Positions 12,751 through 24,481 of a stretch of DNA of 64,000 nt are shown here, piece by piece (within the stretch, counting starts at the first letter, position 1; every line of letters starts with the position of its first letter). The notes below the pieces were generated by a model. The model had not been told where the DNA came from and did no database searches. It worked only from the letters and a program-made list of their open reading frames with translations. Source of the DNA: Conoideocrella luteorostrata. Taxonomy: Eukaryota; Ascomycota; Sordariomycetes; Hypocreales; Clavicipitaceae. The translations under genes were made by a program, and so were the position numbers. The stretch lies in NCBI GenBank assembly GCA_032433595.1, contig JASWJB010000095.1:1-64000 (forward strand), written 5' to 3'.

Positions 12751-14029
12751 ATGGAGGTCACAAGCTTCTCATCACGACGTCCGGCGACGGGGGCATTGCC
12801 CGCCTTTTCTTTACCACCACCAAATTCTGAAGTTCCCAGTATGGCTCTATTTACCCACCGTTTCTCGTCCCCATTTGGTCTCTTACCGTCCAGCCCTCTG
12901 ACCTCCTCTCCAGGAGCTAGTGATGGCCTCAGCCCAAGCCTTTCTAGCGTACATACGACCAGCTCACAGGGCTCGCAAGCACACGGGCTTCAGTATACGT
13001 ATAGCACTTCTCACGTTGGTCCACAATGGTCTACGCCAGCTAGCTCGAACTACCATGTTGGCCCAACATCACCAGATCAACCGTACGGCAGCCGCTCGTC
13101 ACTCTACGGCCAGCAACAACACATAGGGTTCGCAAATCCGCGGAGTTCGCAGTCTCCTGCCACTGCCGGTGAGGGCCTGCCCCCTCCCCCATACAACCAC
13201 CTTCATCAGCCATTTCAAACTCCGGTTTCTGGAGGCGGGAACGGTGGCCAAGACAGCCATCATATGCCGTCTAGTCAGCCGCCACCACCTCATGGTGCCA
13301 TGTTGAACTCTACTCAGCCTCATTCGTCCGCCGGTGCTCCAGCTCCAGCAGACCCCTACGCTCACTCCAGACCTCCCAGCAATCCGAGCTATTATGCCGC
13401 ATCGACGACACCACAGCAAGCTAGCTTTCCATCGTATGCCAGCCATCAGCAGCAGCATTCCCCTACCGGCACCAGTCCTGGATCTAGGAGCATGAGCCAT
13501 CATCCAGCTATGGCGCCGCCTCCCGGATCCTACCGTCCGTATGGTTCGTATCAATCGCTCGGATCGATGAACGGCCCTGTCATGTCGAACATTCATCACC
13601 CTGGGTCGCAAATGTCGATGATCCCTGCCATACCAGTACCACCTTATGGTACTCCTCAGATGATATATGGCCACACTCCACAGCCGCAGTCTGAGCGGCC
13701 GTTCAAGTGTGATCAATGTACGCAGTCATTCAGCCGAAATCATGACTTGAAGCGACACAAGAGGATTCATCTGGCTGTTAAGCCATTTCCCTGTTCGTTT
13801 TGTAGCAAGAGCTTTTCACGCAAGGATGCCCTTAAAGTAAGCAGTACTGTCCCTCCAAGATACTTCAGCAACGATTGGGTACTAACACGGTTCTGTTTCA
13901 CAGAGGCATCGCCTCGTAAAGGGCTGCGAAAACAAGACTAGTGAGGCCCCGTCTGTTGACGATAATGGCCAAGAACAACGACCAGGCGATGGCGAAGATG
14001 ACCGATCGTCGATAGGCAAGGAATCTTAA
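12751..14029 (+). CDS. C2H2/C2HC two-finger transcription factor
   Basis: Two exons, 12,751-13,836 and 13,904-14,029, give a 403-residue nuclear DNA-binding protein. Residues 1-315 are low-complexity, rich in Ser, Pro, Gln, His and Tyr, typical of activation regions. Near residues 318-340 is a classical finger (C-x2-C-x12-H-x3-H, CDQC...HKRIH); near 346-370 a second finger (CSFC...) ends in H-x5-C, a C2HC variant. The 67-nt intron (GTAAGC donor, TACTAAC branch site at 13,880, CAG acceptor) splits finger 2, so reading through it destroys the last two zinc ligands. Spliced exon 2 starts RHRLVKGC and ends GKES. The ATG is the first after the 2.5-kb AUG-free leader. The isolated position and long leader fit a regulated developmental or stress regulator. 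The paired-finger arrangement recalls fungal conidiation regulators, but I cannot name an ortholog with confidence. Confidence 0.93.
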
Positions 14030-16088
14030 GAGGGGCGAAATAGGGCTATTTCATGCTGTGTTGAATTCATCTTGGTGCCTGTTACGGGATTTTCTGGATA
14101 GCACGGCGAAACGGATGTCTACAGGCGACGAATAAGGGGGCACCTTTTATGGGAAATTCGGAATTTATGGCGTCTTGAACACTGGGATTGAAACACTAAA
14201 GGGAGATCGTATTTGGCTTTAATGTCTACAGGGAACTGGTGATTCCGGGGTAGGAGGATAATCTCCGCTGCGCGACGGGAAAAACGTCGGAAGGTCGGTC
14301 ATGATGGGGACACAAAGGTATTATATGTTGGTCGTGTCTATTTTTTGTTTTCATCGCTCTGTTTCTGCTTCCATTCTATACTGCTTTTGACCCCAAGTCG
14401 GCAGTGGTCTGGACTATGTTGGGTTATATTTACTCCAAAGGAAAAATGGAAAGAGCCGGCGGCAACGCAAATACCCAGCTGTTTCGATAGTTGGGGGACT
14501 GGGAGAAGAGGTGTTTGGTCGGTGTCATGGACTTATGTCCATGACTGATGGGCATGATTCTCGGTACCGACATAGCCTCTGTGTATGTGTGTATGTATTT
14601 ATGTGTGTGCGGCATACTTCTCTGTACATGGTTCTTGGTTATACTTGTTATCCGGCACTGGTTGAAGGGAGATTGGAATGGCGTTTTGGTGCTAGTGATA
14701 TATTGATACCGTTATATGAAGCGGGATTAAGGGTCACTGACCCGTTCTATCAAGTTGTTTTAACATGACATAAGGCTTGCTCTCGGTGTGTCTGTCTCCA
14801 TCTTCTCTATTGTCTGAACCTATTGCAGGATGTGTTTGATCGCATAGAAAGCGACTATCGAATGAATGGTCTTGTGCTCCGGCCCAGCAGGAGGCTACTT
14901 GATACACAGGATGTGTGATGGGCATGCATGGCTGGACGGATGAAGTTGCTCTGCCGCATTAATGTTTGTAAAAGGGGCTCCGCATTTGGCAGGGGGCAGG
15001 GGGAGAGAAGAGGAGGGGTTGTTCAGCATTGTTTATCTTGCTTAGGCGATGCATCCTGAATCTTTTCATATGTTTTTTTTTTCTTTTTCTTTTTCGGCTT
15101 CATTTATTTCTGTGCCATTATTTTCTTTTGGCGTCTTTCTGCAGGTCCTGCATGGCGCTCGGCGTGGTGGTGTATGCATGTGCCTCATACAATATGCGGA
15201 TAGATAATATGTGCATGAGCATGCCCCATCCAATAATGGAAAATCCTTGTTATAGTTACATTGCTGGGATTACACTACGTGCTATTGATCCATCCACACA
15301 TACAATACTATACAAGAAAGGCTGAAAGATTATCAGCAAGAGCAAGAAAAGAGCGCATCAATCGCAGTCAACTCTCCAAGTTGGCGTGCCAATGTGAAGG
15401 AGATCCTCCCCCTCACCATTTAACACATTATAAAAATCTAGTGCTCTTGGACTAGATTGTGCTAGGGACGGGTCGTCTTGATTGAGAGATTGCTTACGCT
15501 CCATTAGTTTGAGTTGAGGGTGTGTGTAGGAATCGGGCTTGAGTGTGTACGTAGGAATAGAATTCAAGGTAGGGGTAAAGAATAGAAAGGGAAAAAAGGG
15601 AGCTATTCGAATCCTATTGCTGCCTATACGGCATTTTAAAAGAAAAACAAGGTTTGTTGCTGGGATGGTAGGTTATTGCGCCACCACTTATTTTTTGGGG
15701 AGAAAGCCTATTTCCTTTCCTTTTCCCCGTGATGGGCGATAAGAGAACCAACGCCACGATTCTTTTTTCCCTTTTTTCCCCTGCCGTCCTTGAAGATAGG
15801 AAAGAGAGATGTCGGACTGGGATAGAAGCGGATAGAGATGTGCTCTGTTTGGTTGGGTTGTTGGACTGGCGGCGTAGGCAGGTTTTGTGCAGGTTGTGTC
15901 GGTCGACATGTGTGGGATGCGATGGGATGCGATGGAATCTGGTGCTTGTCTTGTGCTTGTGCTTGTGCCTGTGTTTCGCGCCTGTGTTTGTGCTTGGGGT
16001 GGGAGAAGCGAGGTGGTATTGGAGGTGGAGATGTTGGGCATCCGGCATGGATGGATGGATGATGGGATTGGGGAACCTTGTTTGTGGA
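14030..16088. other. Intergenic region after the C2H2 gene
   Basis: The first few hundred bases are probably the 3' UTR of the zinc-finger gene. I see no domain or spliced gene in the rest. Base use drifts to G- and T-rich on the plus strand from about 15.5 kb, with TGTGCT-type hexamer repeats near 15,945-15,990. Confidence 0.6.
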
Positions 16089-16089
16089 C

Positions 16090-16151
16090 GGGGCGGGGGT
16101 GGGTGGCAGTGGATTGGATGGGAAGGGATGGGAAGGGATGGGATGGGAGGG
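16090..16151 (+). repeat. G-tract cluster with G-quadruplex potential
   Basis: Bases 16,120-16,151 contain seven GGG runs separated by only one or two bases, and 16,090-16,103 add three longer G runs. This exceeds the usual four-tract, short-loop definition of a quadruplex motif. Folding in vivo is inference. It lies in gene-free DNA. Confidence 0.85.
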
Positions 16152-16734
16152 ATGTATGGATGAACAGATGGGATGGATAGATTGGGTTTGCAGTAATTGC
16201 AATTTATTGTGCATTTGAGTGCGGTGTGTGATACGCAACTAATAGCTTCCTACTTGCTTAGATATGGGATACAGAGCAACTAACTAGATACCATGCTTGG
16301 ACGTGGTCTCTCGTAGAGCCAGTCGAAAGACCTCAATAGAGTCCGCGATTGACGCTACCATGTCGAATAGTATTCGTACTTAAACCAGTGTTTCCAACAG
16401 AAAAATAAGATGCCAAGACATGGAATGTGCCCTGCAACTGGGGCATAGTACGAAGTATATTGCAGCACGACGTTCGCTCGGCAGACCATTGGAAATGGAG
16501 CATGCGACGCACGGTCTTTGTCTCCATATAAGCATATAAGCCCCGACAGCTTGGGGGGTTCTTGTATTTCTTTATCGATCGCGAATACCCGGGGGGGAAA
16601 CATGACACGTTATGTACATAGGTGGCTTTAGGACGTAGAAAACAAGTAACGTATTTGCTCATCAGGTACGGAGTACGCTGTACAGAGCAAGGATGCTGCA
16701 TTGCGTGGTGTAGAGGACCACGACCAAGATATAT

Positions 16735-16823
16735 TGTGTATATATATATATGTGTGTGTGTGTGCATGTGCGTGTGCGTGTGCGTGTGCGTGTGCGTGTG
16801 CGTGTATGTGTATGTGTATGTAC
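16735..16823. repeat. 89-bp uninterrupted alternating purine-pyrimidine tract
   Basis: A (TA)n block passes into (GT)n and then GTGTGC hexamers, with strict purine-pyrimidine alternation for 89 bases. Such tracts are the standard Z-DNA-prone sequence. Open frames across it on both strands are repeat artefacts. Confidence 0.9.
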
Positions 16824-19303
16824 TGCATGTACCTGTATCGTATTACAGCATGTACCGAGCGTGCAGTGTTTCTCTCCAAGGCGTCCATCTAGCGATATGT
16901 ATCTTGCGCGAATTTTCTCCGTTCAGAGTTCAGAGTTCACAGCGCAGAGTTTACAGCTCAGCTCCGAGTCCACACAGGCAGCAAGCTGGTCCAGGAGGAA
17001 ACAAGCTTCCTGTTGGCCCCATTGACTTTGACTTTACTTGCGGATCTGCCCGAAATCGGCTAGTTTGCCCGTCCGGACAGAAGCTGAGGATGCAGTGCGA
17101 TGGTGTTTGTGTAACCAGCCTGCCTGCTCTTGAACCTCTCTGGTGCGCCCCCCCCCCTTCCCCCCTCTCGTCCGTTTGCCTCCTCCCCCTGACGTCGTGT
17201 TACTGTTGCACCGCAGCTGACTGGAGGAGTTTGGTCTGGAGCCGGTGTGACGCAGATGGTGTCTTTTCTTTTCCCGGGCGCGCGGATGGCCAAGAATCAA
17301 AGCCGGCTGGCATGTTGTCATCGAGGACTGCATGTTTGTACGCCGCCACACTTGAGCCCCTGCCAACTCGGTGAGCAAGGTCTTCCCCCCTTCCCTTTCC
17401 CTGGCTGCCGAGTCCGGTCTGTGCTGCTCGCGATGATGGCTATGCCCGCTCGCGGGATGGCGGGAGACAAGAGAGACCAGAGAGACACGTCTGAGTGGTT
17501 GGATGATATATGATTTCTCAATTGCGGAGTAACAGGAACTACTTACTCCCTTTGTACCCCGTACAACGGGGGAACACTTACATGGTGTACATTCGTGCCG
17601 GGGCATGTATCCACGATTTAATGACTGCTGCACCCGCTCAATATTGACGGGTGCGTACATGTTCGTCTCCCGGAAAGGACAGACCAAAAAGAGTCATATC
17701 CGGTATTCCATATAGCAAAACTAGAGTGCAACACATACCAAGGACTCCTCCGTACTACTTGGTCCAAGCGCGCAAATAAGGCACCATAAAGGGGAGTGGA
17801 TGAAATAGCACACGCAATGCATAGCCACAATGGGCCATCCATTCTTTTTAACAAACCCTCAAGATGTCACCCTCCCAGCTATTACAAATAGCTATTCGTA
17901 ACGAACTGCATCTTATCCCAGCCGTTCACCCGCCGCCAGATAGGACGGATAGATGCATACCCGGGAGGGCCGGGCATCATAGATGGTAACTACGTGTAAT
18001 GGATGCAATGTCCAGCGTCTTTGCTGTAGGTGATCTTGGTCACCCTGTCACAAACAATCAGGAGCAATATGAGTTGCCGATTTCGGATGTCGTCCGTCCT
18101 TAGTGAATGTCTCTCAAATACGTTTATATAAATTTCGTAGTCGTAGTACAGAAAGGAGAGCGGGCCGCGCGGATACGAGCATGTTGCAGAGTTGGACGGG
18201 GGAAATCAATATCTCGTCCGTGTCGACCAGATTGAGTTGCATGGGACACCAGAGGGTCACGACGCTCCCCCGGCCCCCCTCCCCAGCTCGTGGTACGTGT
18301 TCTGCCGGGATGCCCTGTCGACGAGTCGTGATGCCGAGGTGACCGGAACAGGGAGCTTTGTGGCATCGACCGGTGAAGTGAGTGGTACGGCGTCAACAGA
18401 GACAAGACGACGGCCTTGTGATACGCTCCTTCTGGAGATATCGAGAGGGCGTGTGTGCAAGCGGAGAGCTCGTTGTACAGCATCTGACGTGCTGCTGACA
18501 GATCTGTATTTCGGGTACCCATGGACTCTATCAACACGGACATGGAGCACGGGGCACAAATCCCAGGGAATAGGGTGTCTTGTTGGACGGCTTGTAATGT
18601 ATTTGTCTTATTTGGTGAAAGAGGAGATGTAATTGCGAGACCGGGGGTTTTAGAATTTGTACCTGCATTGGCTTGGTACGCGCCGCTAGGGGGAGGGGGG
18701 GGTTACATTAGGTCGTGTGTTTGGATGAGGCTGCTGTATGACTTGATGGTCAGTACCTAGGTTGAGTGATGGTAGGTACTTGAACTGGATGCCGTTGTGG
18801 CTAGAATGAAGGTGCTGGCTGCGGCGTTTGGGTGGTAATTCGATGGTCTTTTGGCAGGGCTCATATGGAGGAGCCGATGTTTATGAGTATGCTGTGGTGT
18901 TGCGACGCTGCTGAATGAACTGTCTTCTCTGCTACTGAGGAGGAGTGGACAGATGAAAGATCTGATATGGAGCCATGGCTTCTGTGAAATGATGGAACCA
19001 TCTCTTTGAGTGTTTGAGGCTCGGGAGGTGGTAGGCTTTAGGCTGTAGGCTGTAGGCTGGGTAGTAAGTGGAAGTGGAAGTGGAAGTGGAAGTTGAAGTG
19101 GGTAAGCATTGACGATATAAATGCCAACTCCTCTTCTAGCATCAGATCATGTCGTATGGATTGCGGTTCGAATAGATGCTCCCCTACACAGCGACTGCCA
19201 ACAGACCATCCCATTGTCCTGGAGAGAGGAGTCCCGGCCATGGGGCATCGCACACCTTCAAGTGCTCTATTCTGGTCCATGTTAGCTCGGCAACGGCTAC
19301 GCT
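16824..19303. other. Gene-free stretch
   Basis: No supported gene. Open frames of up to about 220 codons (for example minus strand 17,034-17,687) have no recognisable domain and no consistent codon bias. Near 19,032-19,100 are TAGGCTG heptamer and GTGGAA hexamer repeats. Confidence 0.55.
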
Positions 19304-19720
19304 GGTTCTTATGAGTTGGCGCCCCCAGAGTTGCTGCCTGCAATGGTATTTTGATCCTGTCGAGCCAGTCTACTATCTGATGAAGAGGTTCCTATTAGTT
19401 GGCACCCCGAGCTGCTGGCTGCAACGATAGTTGGATCCTGTCGAGCCAGTCCACTATCTGATGAAGAGGTTCCTATGAGGTAGTACCCCGAGCTGCTTGC
19501 TGCGACGATAGTTGGATCCTGTCGAGCCAGCCTACTATCTGATGAAGAGGTTGCTATTAGTTAGCACCCCGAGCTGCTTGCCAACGATAGTTGGATCATG
19601 TCGAGCCAGTCTACTATCTGATGACGAGGTTCCTATGAGTTAGCACCCCGAGCTACTCGCTGCAACGATAGTTGGATCATGTCGAGCAAGTCTACTACCA
19701 TCCGATAAAGATGAGTTAGC
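19304..19720 (+). repeat. 81-bp minisatellite, about five copies
   Basis: Five diverged copies of an 81-bp unit; the internal landmark GATCCTGTCGAGCC (GATCATG in the last two) recurs at 19,353, 19,434, 19,515, 19,594 and 19,675, spacings 81, 81, 79 and 81. The unit length is a multiple of three and one frame of copy one is open, but copies two and three carry TAG in that frame, so it does not encode a repeat protein now. No dyad, tRNA-like boxes or gene nearby. Confidence 0.92.
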
Positions 19721-20614
19721 CCGTCTTTTGTGATGCTCGCGTTTGTTGTATCTCTACGTTGATACTTTTACGTACTTATCTACCCAATACATATCTCATT
19801 ACCACTCGCAAAACTGAGCAGTCATCATATGCAGCTTCTATATGTCACTTCCTTTCCGCCGGCTCCTTGGAATGAACGGAAGCAAAGCCCAGATAACCGT
19901 TCCGCGATGCCACTCCGGAAGGTGGCTGAAACAAAACTCCGGTCGCCCTTTGCACTGTTACTCTGCGAACACGCAAGAATATGAAAGGTAAACGACATCC
20001 AATCTATTTAAGAAGAAGTATAGACGCCAACGGGTGCTCCCTACTCGATTCAAGACGGATATGAGAAAGGGTCACTTCTCTACCAAGTTTGTTCTCGGGA
20101 AGAGGGGATCCTGCTCCAGCGGCAACCGAGTGAATGTGCCTGTGGCCCCGGAGCTGCTTTGTTCGAAATACCGTTTTAGATTTGTCTTGGAGAAGCGAAG
20201 ACAAGTTATGCGGGGGATGGAACACACACCATGTTTTCAGAAGTGCGATTGGACTGTTTTAGACTTTGGCAGGTTGGTCCTTATGGTGGTGAGTGGTAAC
20301 TAAAGGGGGATCTTATGGAGGCCATAAGCTATGAGGTTTGATAACCGCATGGCGTGTGAGCCAGGCCAGAGGTTTACGATAACAATATATCGTGTTTAGG
20401 AAAAGAGCTGTCGAAATGGTTCACCTCTGGGGGGGGGGGGCTGAAATTGGTTAGCTTGAGGCACTTCTTAAACAGCATCGTCGTCTGCTCTGACTGGCCT
20501 TCGACATGCCTGCCTTTTGATCTAGTAGGCCGGGAAGCGGTCTGAGGATGTGGCTTGAAGTTCGCATGCTGAGTCTGAGACTGTGTTAGATCAAAGTTGG
20601 CTACAGCACGTAGA
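19721..20614. other. Gene-free stretch
   Basis: Nothing recognisable on either strand between the minisatellite and the triplet repeat. Confidence 0.55.
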
Positions 20615-20770
20615 GCTGCTGCTGCTGCTGCTATTGTTGTTGATAGCGTTGATACTGCTGTTACTGCTGTTACTGCTGATGCTGCTGTTGCTGTTACTGC
20701 TGATACTGCTGTTGCTGCTGCTGATGCTGTTGTTACTGATATTACTGATGTTGCTGCTGCTGCTGCTGTT
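20615..20770 (+). repeat. Imperfect CTG/TTG triplet repeat, about 52 triplets
   Basis: A 156-base run of CTG, TTG and ACTG-type variants keeping a 3-base phase. It opens long homopolymer-like frames on both strands (poly-Leu, poly-Ser, poly-Ala), which explains the apparent ORFs here. No flanking coding signal supports a real gene. Confidence 0.9.
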
Positions 20771-22047
20771 CCCCTCGTCCTTGTCCCTGTCTCTTCTCTG
20801 CAAGGCTTGCATTGCATTCAGCAATGGTAGGTTTGACTTTCGTCGCGGAATATAAGCATAGCCCTAGCCCATGAGCCTGGAGAAGTTGCTTCTGTGACCG
20901 CCACGTTCTGGTCCTCGCCTCGCGGCGCATTTCCTCCACCTAAGCAACATGCTCGCTCTTATGCGCGTCTATTTATACATTGTTATACGTTTTATCGGGC
21001 GCCCCCCTTACGACCAAGGTACTAGCATGGTCTGAAACAAATGACTGAAAATGCCCCCAAATGGAAGTGAGGTACGCAAGAAGATAAGGGTCCTGTCAAA
21101 TATTTCACATACCATTCTTATTCTTACCGGTAAACCCGAACCTAAAGCTAATCTGCCGTAATCGTCCAAGATGGGTGGGTGCAACAGACAAATCTTGTTT
21201 TGTTTACACAAAGCAATGCTAGAGTTACATTGGAAAAATTATCTGCATAGTCGCCCATTTTTCTCTGCGCTACTAGGAAGGTTTTTTTTTTTTTTTTTTA
21301 CTTAGACAAAGAAAAAAATCTGCATCCGAAACTCTGAGCTTTGGAAATATTGTCATGGACAGCGGCGCGTGGGCGGCACTGGATTTGCGCTCGTTTCATA
21401 ACTTCCTCGGCAGGAGTACATGCCAGATCTGCGACAACTAGCCGGACGTGTTTTGGCGGCTGGTCGACCAGCCAGGTCCGGCCAGGCGCGGTGTCCCAAA
21501 TATGTGTTGGTGACATTTCATCGTGGCAGACACACACTGTACGACTCTGTAAGCCACGTACCTACTTGTCTGCATACTTGAAGGCTGCAGAACTGCGTTG
21601 TGTATAAAGTTTCACGCACCGAATACACGAGCAGAGGAACTACGGAATAACCACGGAGTATTCTGGGATGATGCGTAAGTACACGGACCAAGCGCCGCGT
21701 ACCTGTACTTTGATGACCTTGATGCCCCCACCACCAGCAACTCCCCACTGCGCAGCCGCAATGCCCCAGACCAACCTGCCAGAGTTAGTCGGTCGGGCGT
21801 CCCAAAACGGCCTGCCTCGAACGGCGCCAGCTTTACATATCTTGCTGCCGTTGACAGTCGACAGCTGGCAGAATGACTCCGATGTTGCAGCGTTGCAACT
21901 TGCAGGTGGCGTAAACGCTCGATTGCACGCGGCTGCTTGGCAAAATTGAAAAAAAGTGCTCCGCAGTCCATTCCGAGAGCAAATAAAGCCCGAGCGCATC
22001 GACAGCTCGAACAGACAAAAGGGACTGCCGAGCCATCCATCCCCATG
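20771..22047. other. Intergenic region upstream of the copper transporter
   Basis: No supported gene. Includes an 18-T run near 21,281 and the probable promoter of the Ctr gene. Confidence 0.55.
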
Positions 22048-22662
22048 CCAGATCCCCCATACAAGGATCGCATCGCACAGCTACTCCGCAGACACCAAAC
22101 CTTCTCATTCTCACTCTCACTCTCGCTCTCCTCGCCAGGAGTGTTTGAGAATTAGAGCCAAGTCGGACCATCTTCCTCGTCCTCCTCTTCATCTCATCTT
22201 GTTATTGCCAGTGTCTCGGCACCATCGACATCTGGACCCATCCATCCATCCATCCATCCATCCTTTCTCCCCATCCCTGCGACTTCTGTCCCTGATTCGT
22301 GTCTCGCATCATTTCACAAACTTTGTCGAGAATCTGCTCTATAACCAAGACGCGGCCACACCGGAGACGACAGCCATCGCCATCGCCATCGCACGTCGCC
22401 TAGATAGATCCATAGATCCCCCAGCCGAGGGTTTTGGTATTTATCCAACCATCCCCCGGCCAGTTTGGCTTCTTCGAAAAACAAAAACCTTTCGTTGCAT
22501 TCCTGTGGCGAGCTCTCTCTCCACCCATCATCCACCACCCACTACATACATACCTTGTCTACTGCACCATCTGTCACCACTACAGAAAGGACACCGGTAA
22601 CTCAATCTATTCGTGTATCGACAAATTGCCACAGAAAAATCAAACCGAGCATAAACGCAACA
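22048..22662 (+). promoter_or_regulatory. AUG-free 5' leader of the Ctr gene
   Basis: The last upstream ATG is at about 22,045; the following 615 bases have none, whereas CAT is abundant. The stretch is CT-rich and includes a CATC repeat at 22,239-22,263. This fits a leader of up to about 0.6 kb. Confidence 0.6.
22239..22263 (+). repeat. CATC tetramer repeat
   Basis: Six perfect CATC units inside the Ctr leader; a simple repeat. Confidence 0.85.
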
Positions 22663-23373
22663 ATGTCTGCTTATCCTCGCCACGCAGGCCATATGGACAT
22701 GGACATGGACATGGGCAAGGATATGGGCAAGGACATGAGTAACAACTCCAGCTCCAGCGGCCACGGCTCCATGTCTTCCATGATGATGGCCATGGTCTTC
22801 CAGACAAATACCGCTACTCCTCTCTATGCCAACTCATGGACCCCCCAAAGCGCTGGCGCCTACGCGGGCACCTGCATCTTCCTGGCTATTCTTGCCATTG
22901 TCGGCCGTCTACTCCTGGCCGCGAGGTCCATCCAGGAAGCCCGGTGGCTCAACAAGGACCTTCGGCGCCGCTATGTTGCTGCCAATGGCAAGATCCCGCT
23001 CTCGGAGCAAATCTCGAACGACCCGAATGCGAGGCAAATGACCTTGACAGCAAACGGAGTGGACGAGACTGTTTTCGTCGTGGCCAGCAAGAGCTGCGAG
23101 GTGAGACCGTGGCGGTTCAGTGTTGATCCGGTGCGAGCTGCCATGGACACGGTGATTGTTGGAGTCGGATATTTGCTGTAAGTTGGACTTGCTACGACAC
23201 TTGTCTTGGCGCATAAAGACAGTCTACGACGAGCTACACCAGATCTAACAAAAGTTGTTTGCAGCATGTTGGCAGTCATGACCATGAACGTGGGCTACTT
23301 TATGTCCGTCCTCGGCGGTGTCTTTATCGGCAGTCTTGCCGTCGGTCGTTTCAGCAACGTGGGCGAACACTAG
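22663..23373 (+). CDS. Ctr-family high-affinity copper transporter
   Basis: Exons 22,663-23,177 and 23,265-23,373 encode 207 residues. The N-terminus is Met/His-rich (MDMDMDMGKDMGKDM and a second SMMMAMVF stretch), the copper-collecting segment of Ctr proteins. TM1 is around residues 67-85. After a cytosolic loop, TM2 ends with the M-x3-M copper gate (MLAVM) and TM3 carries a GVFIG-type G-x3-G packing motif. Ctr proteins act as trimers importing Cu(I) at the plasma or vacuolar membrane. The intron falls just before the M-x3-M motif, so unspliced readings lose the gate and TM3. The C-terminus is short (RFSNVGEH) without a Cys/His tail. Its size and Met-rich start fit the small fungal Ctr2/Ctr3-like group. 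Copper-regulated transcription is expected for the family but I did not identify a site. Confidence 0.95.
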
Positions 23374-23930
23374 ATGATCCATTTCTCCCTAATACGAATC
23401 TAAGCAGGCGGAATTGCAGGTTTTACGGCGAAGGCGTTTGGGGGAAGCATCTTTTGAGCGGCTACTGGAGGGTAAAATTAAGACGGCATTTTCACTTTCC
23501 CCCACCAGAGAAAAGTACTGAGCAGTACTAGAATGAGCTTTAATGGCTCGCTATGCAACGGATATCCTGTTGCAAGCTATTTCGCATCTGGAGATACACA
23601 GATACACAGCGCGGCCCTCCCGCTCTCGAGATGAGGCAGTCACAGATGTGTGGGCACGGAGTAGACAGACAATGTGTATGTACTAGTAGTAGTCCTGAGG
23701 TTCCATTCTGTACCGATACAAGTGTGGCTGCCCAGGCGCTAGGTGCGTGAATAAACCTTCTCAAATCTGCTCAGTTCGCGCCAATCTGCATGCGGGACGG
23801 CGGGAGGACCCACTTAGCATGCTAAGACACACACGGCCTCACTACGGAGTAGTACGAAGCTGTATTGACGAGTTGTGCTCTTTTCTGTAGGAGTAACCGT
23901 AATAAAACATGACCGTTCCGGGCAGGGCAA

Positions 23931-23970
23931 GTATCGCATCGCATCGCATCGCATCGTATCGTGTCGTATT
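23931..23970 (+). repeat. GCATC/GTATC pentamer repeat
   Basis: Eight consecutive pentamers, mostly GCATC, in gene-free DNA. Confidence 0.85.
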
Positions 23971-24415
23971 ACAAAGTAGTTAGCTATAGGCTGTGGCAGC
24001 AAGCAAGATTGCCATGCTCAGCAGCACGGGCTGGCTCTTAGACTACAACCGCTCAGTTCTTAACCCCACACACTCCAGCAGTTATCCAGCCTTACCACAA
24101 TGCAATGCTCATTTTATCTTCGAAGCTGCCTGCCATCTAGTTGCATGACTAAGCAAGCGGCTGGTTGAAGGATTCAGCGAACCGACATCCTCTATTCAGC
24201 TTGTGGGAGGGGCAGCAACCGACGACACACCCACTCATTACTTTCAAAAAGCGCCGTTCATACAAAAGTAGCTACGTTTTGTGTTCATTCGGGATCGCGT
24301 ATTCCCCGCAGAGTACTTTGTATGTAGGCTGAAATATACCAGTAGGTCACTCGGCACTCTGGAGGTTGTAGGACTTGGCTGGAATTGGACTTGGCCGTGC
24401 CGTTCGGTCTCCCGC

Positions 24416-24481
24416 AGCCCAACCAACCCTACCTAACCAACCAACCAACCAATCAACCAACCAGCCAACCAGCCAGCCAAC
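24416..24481 (+). repeat. CCAA tetramer repeat
   Basis: Imperfect CCAA/CCAG tetramers over about 65 bases, in gene-free DNA. Confidence 0.8.

Noticed and set aside
13099..13716. 205-codon frame antisense to the zinc-finger gene
   Set aside because: Shadow of the Ser, Pro, His and Gln-rich coding strand; Arg-rich with no domain.
16622..17374. 250-codon plus-strand frame beginning near the GT tract
   Set aside because: Opened by the alternating repeat; remainder has no domain or composition of a real protein.
17034..17687. 217-codon minus-strand frame
   Set aside because: No recognisable motif, no splice-supported extension, and repeat-rich surroundings.
19032..19059. TAGGCTG repeats as telomere-like sequence
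   Set aside because: The unit differs from TTAGGG and is only four copies long.
20374..20855. Overlapping frames on both strands encoding poly-Leu, poly-Ser and poly-Ala
   Set aside because: Product of the CTG/TTG triplet repeat; all frames are open because of the repeat.
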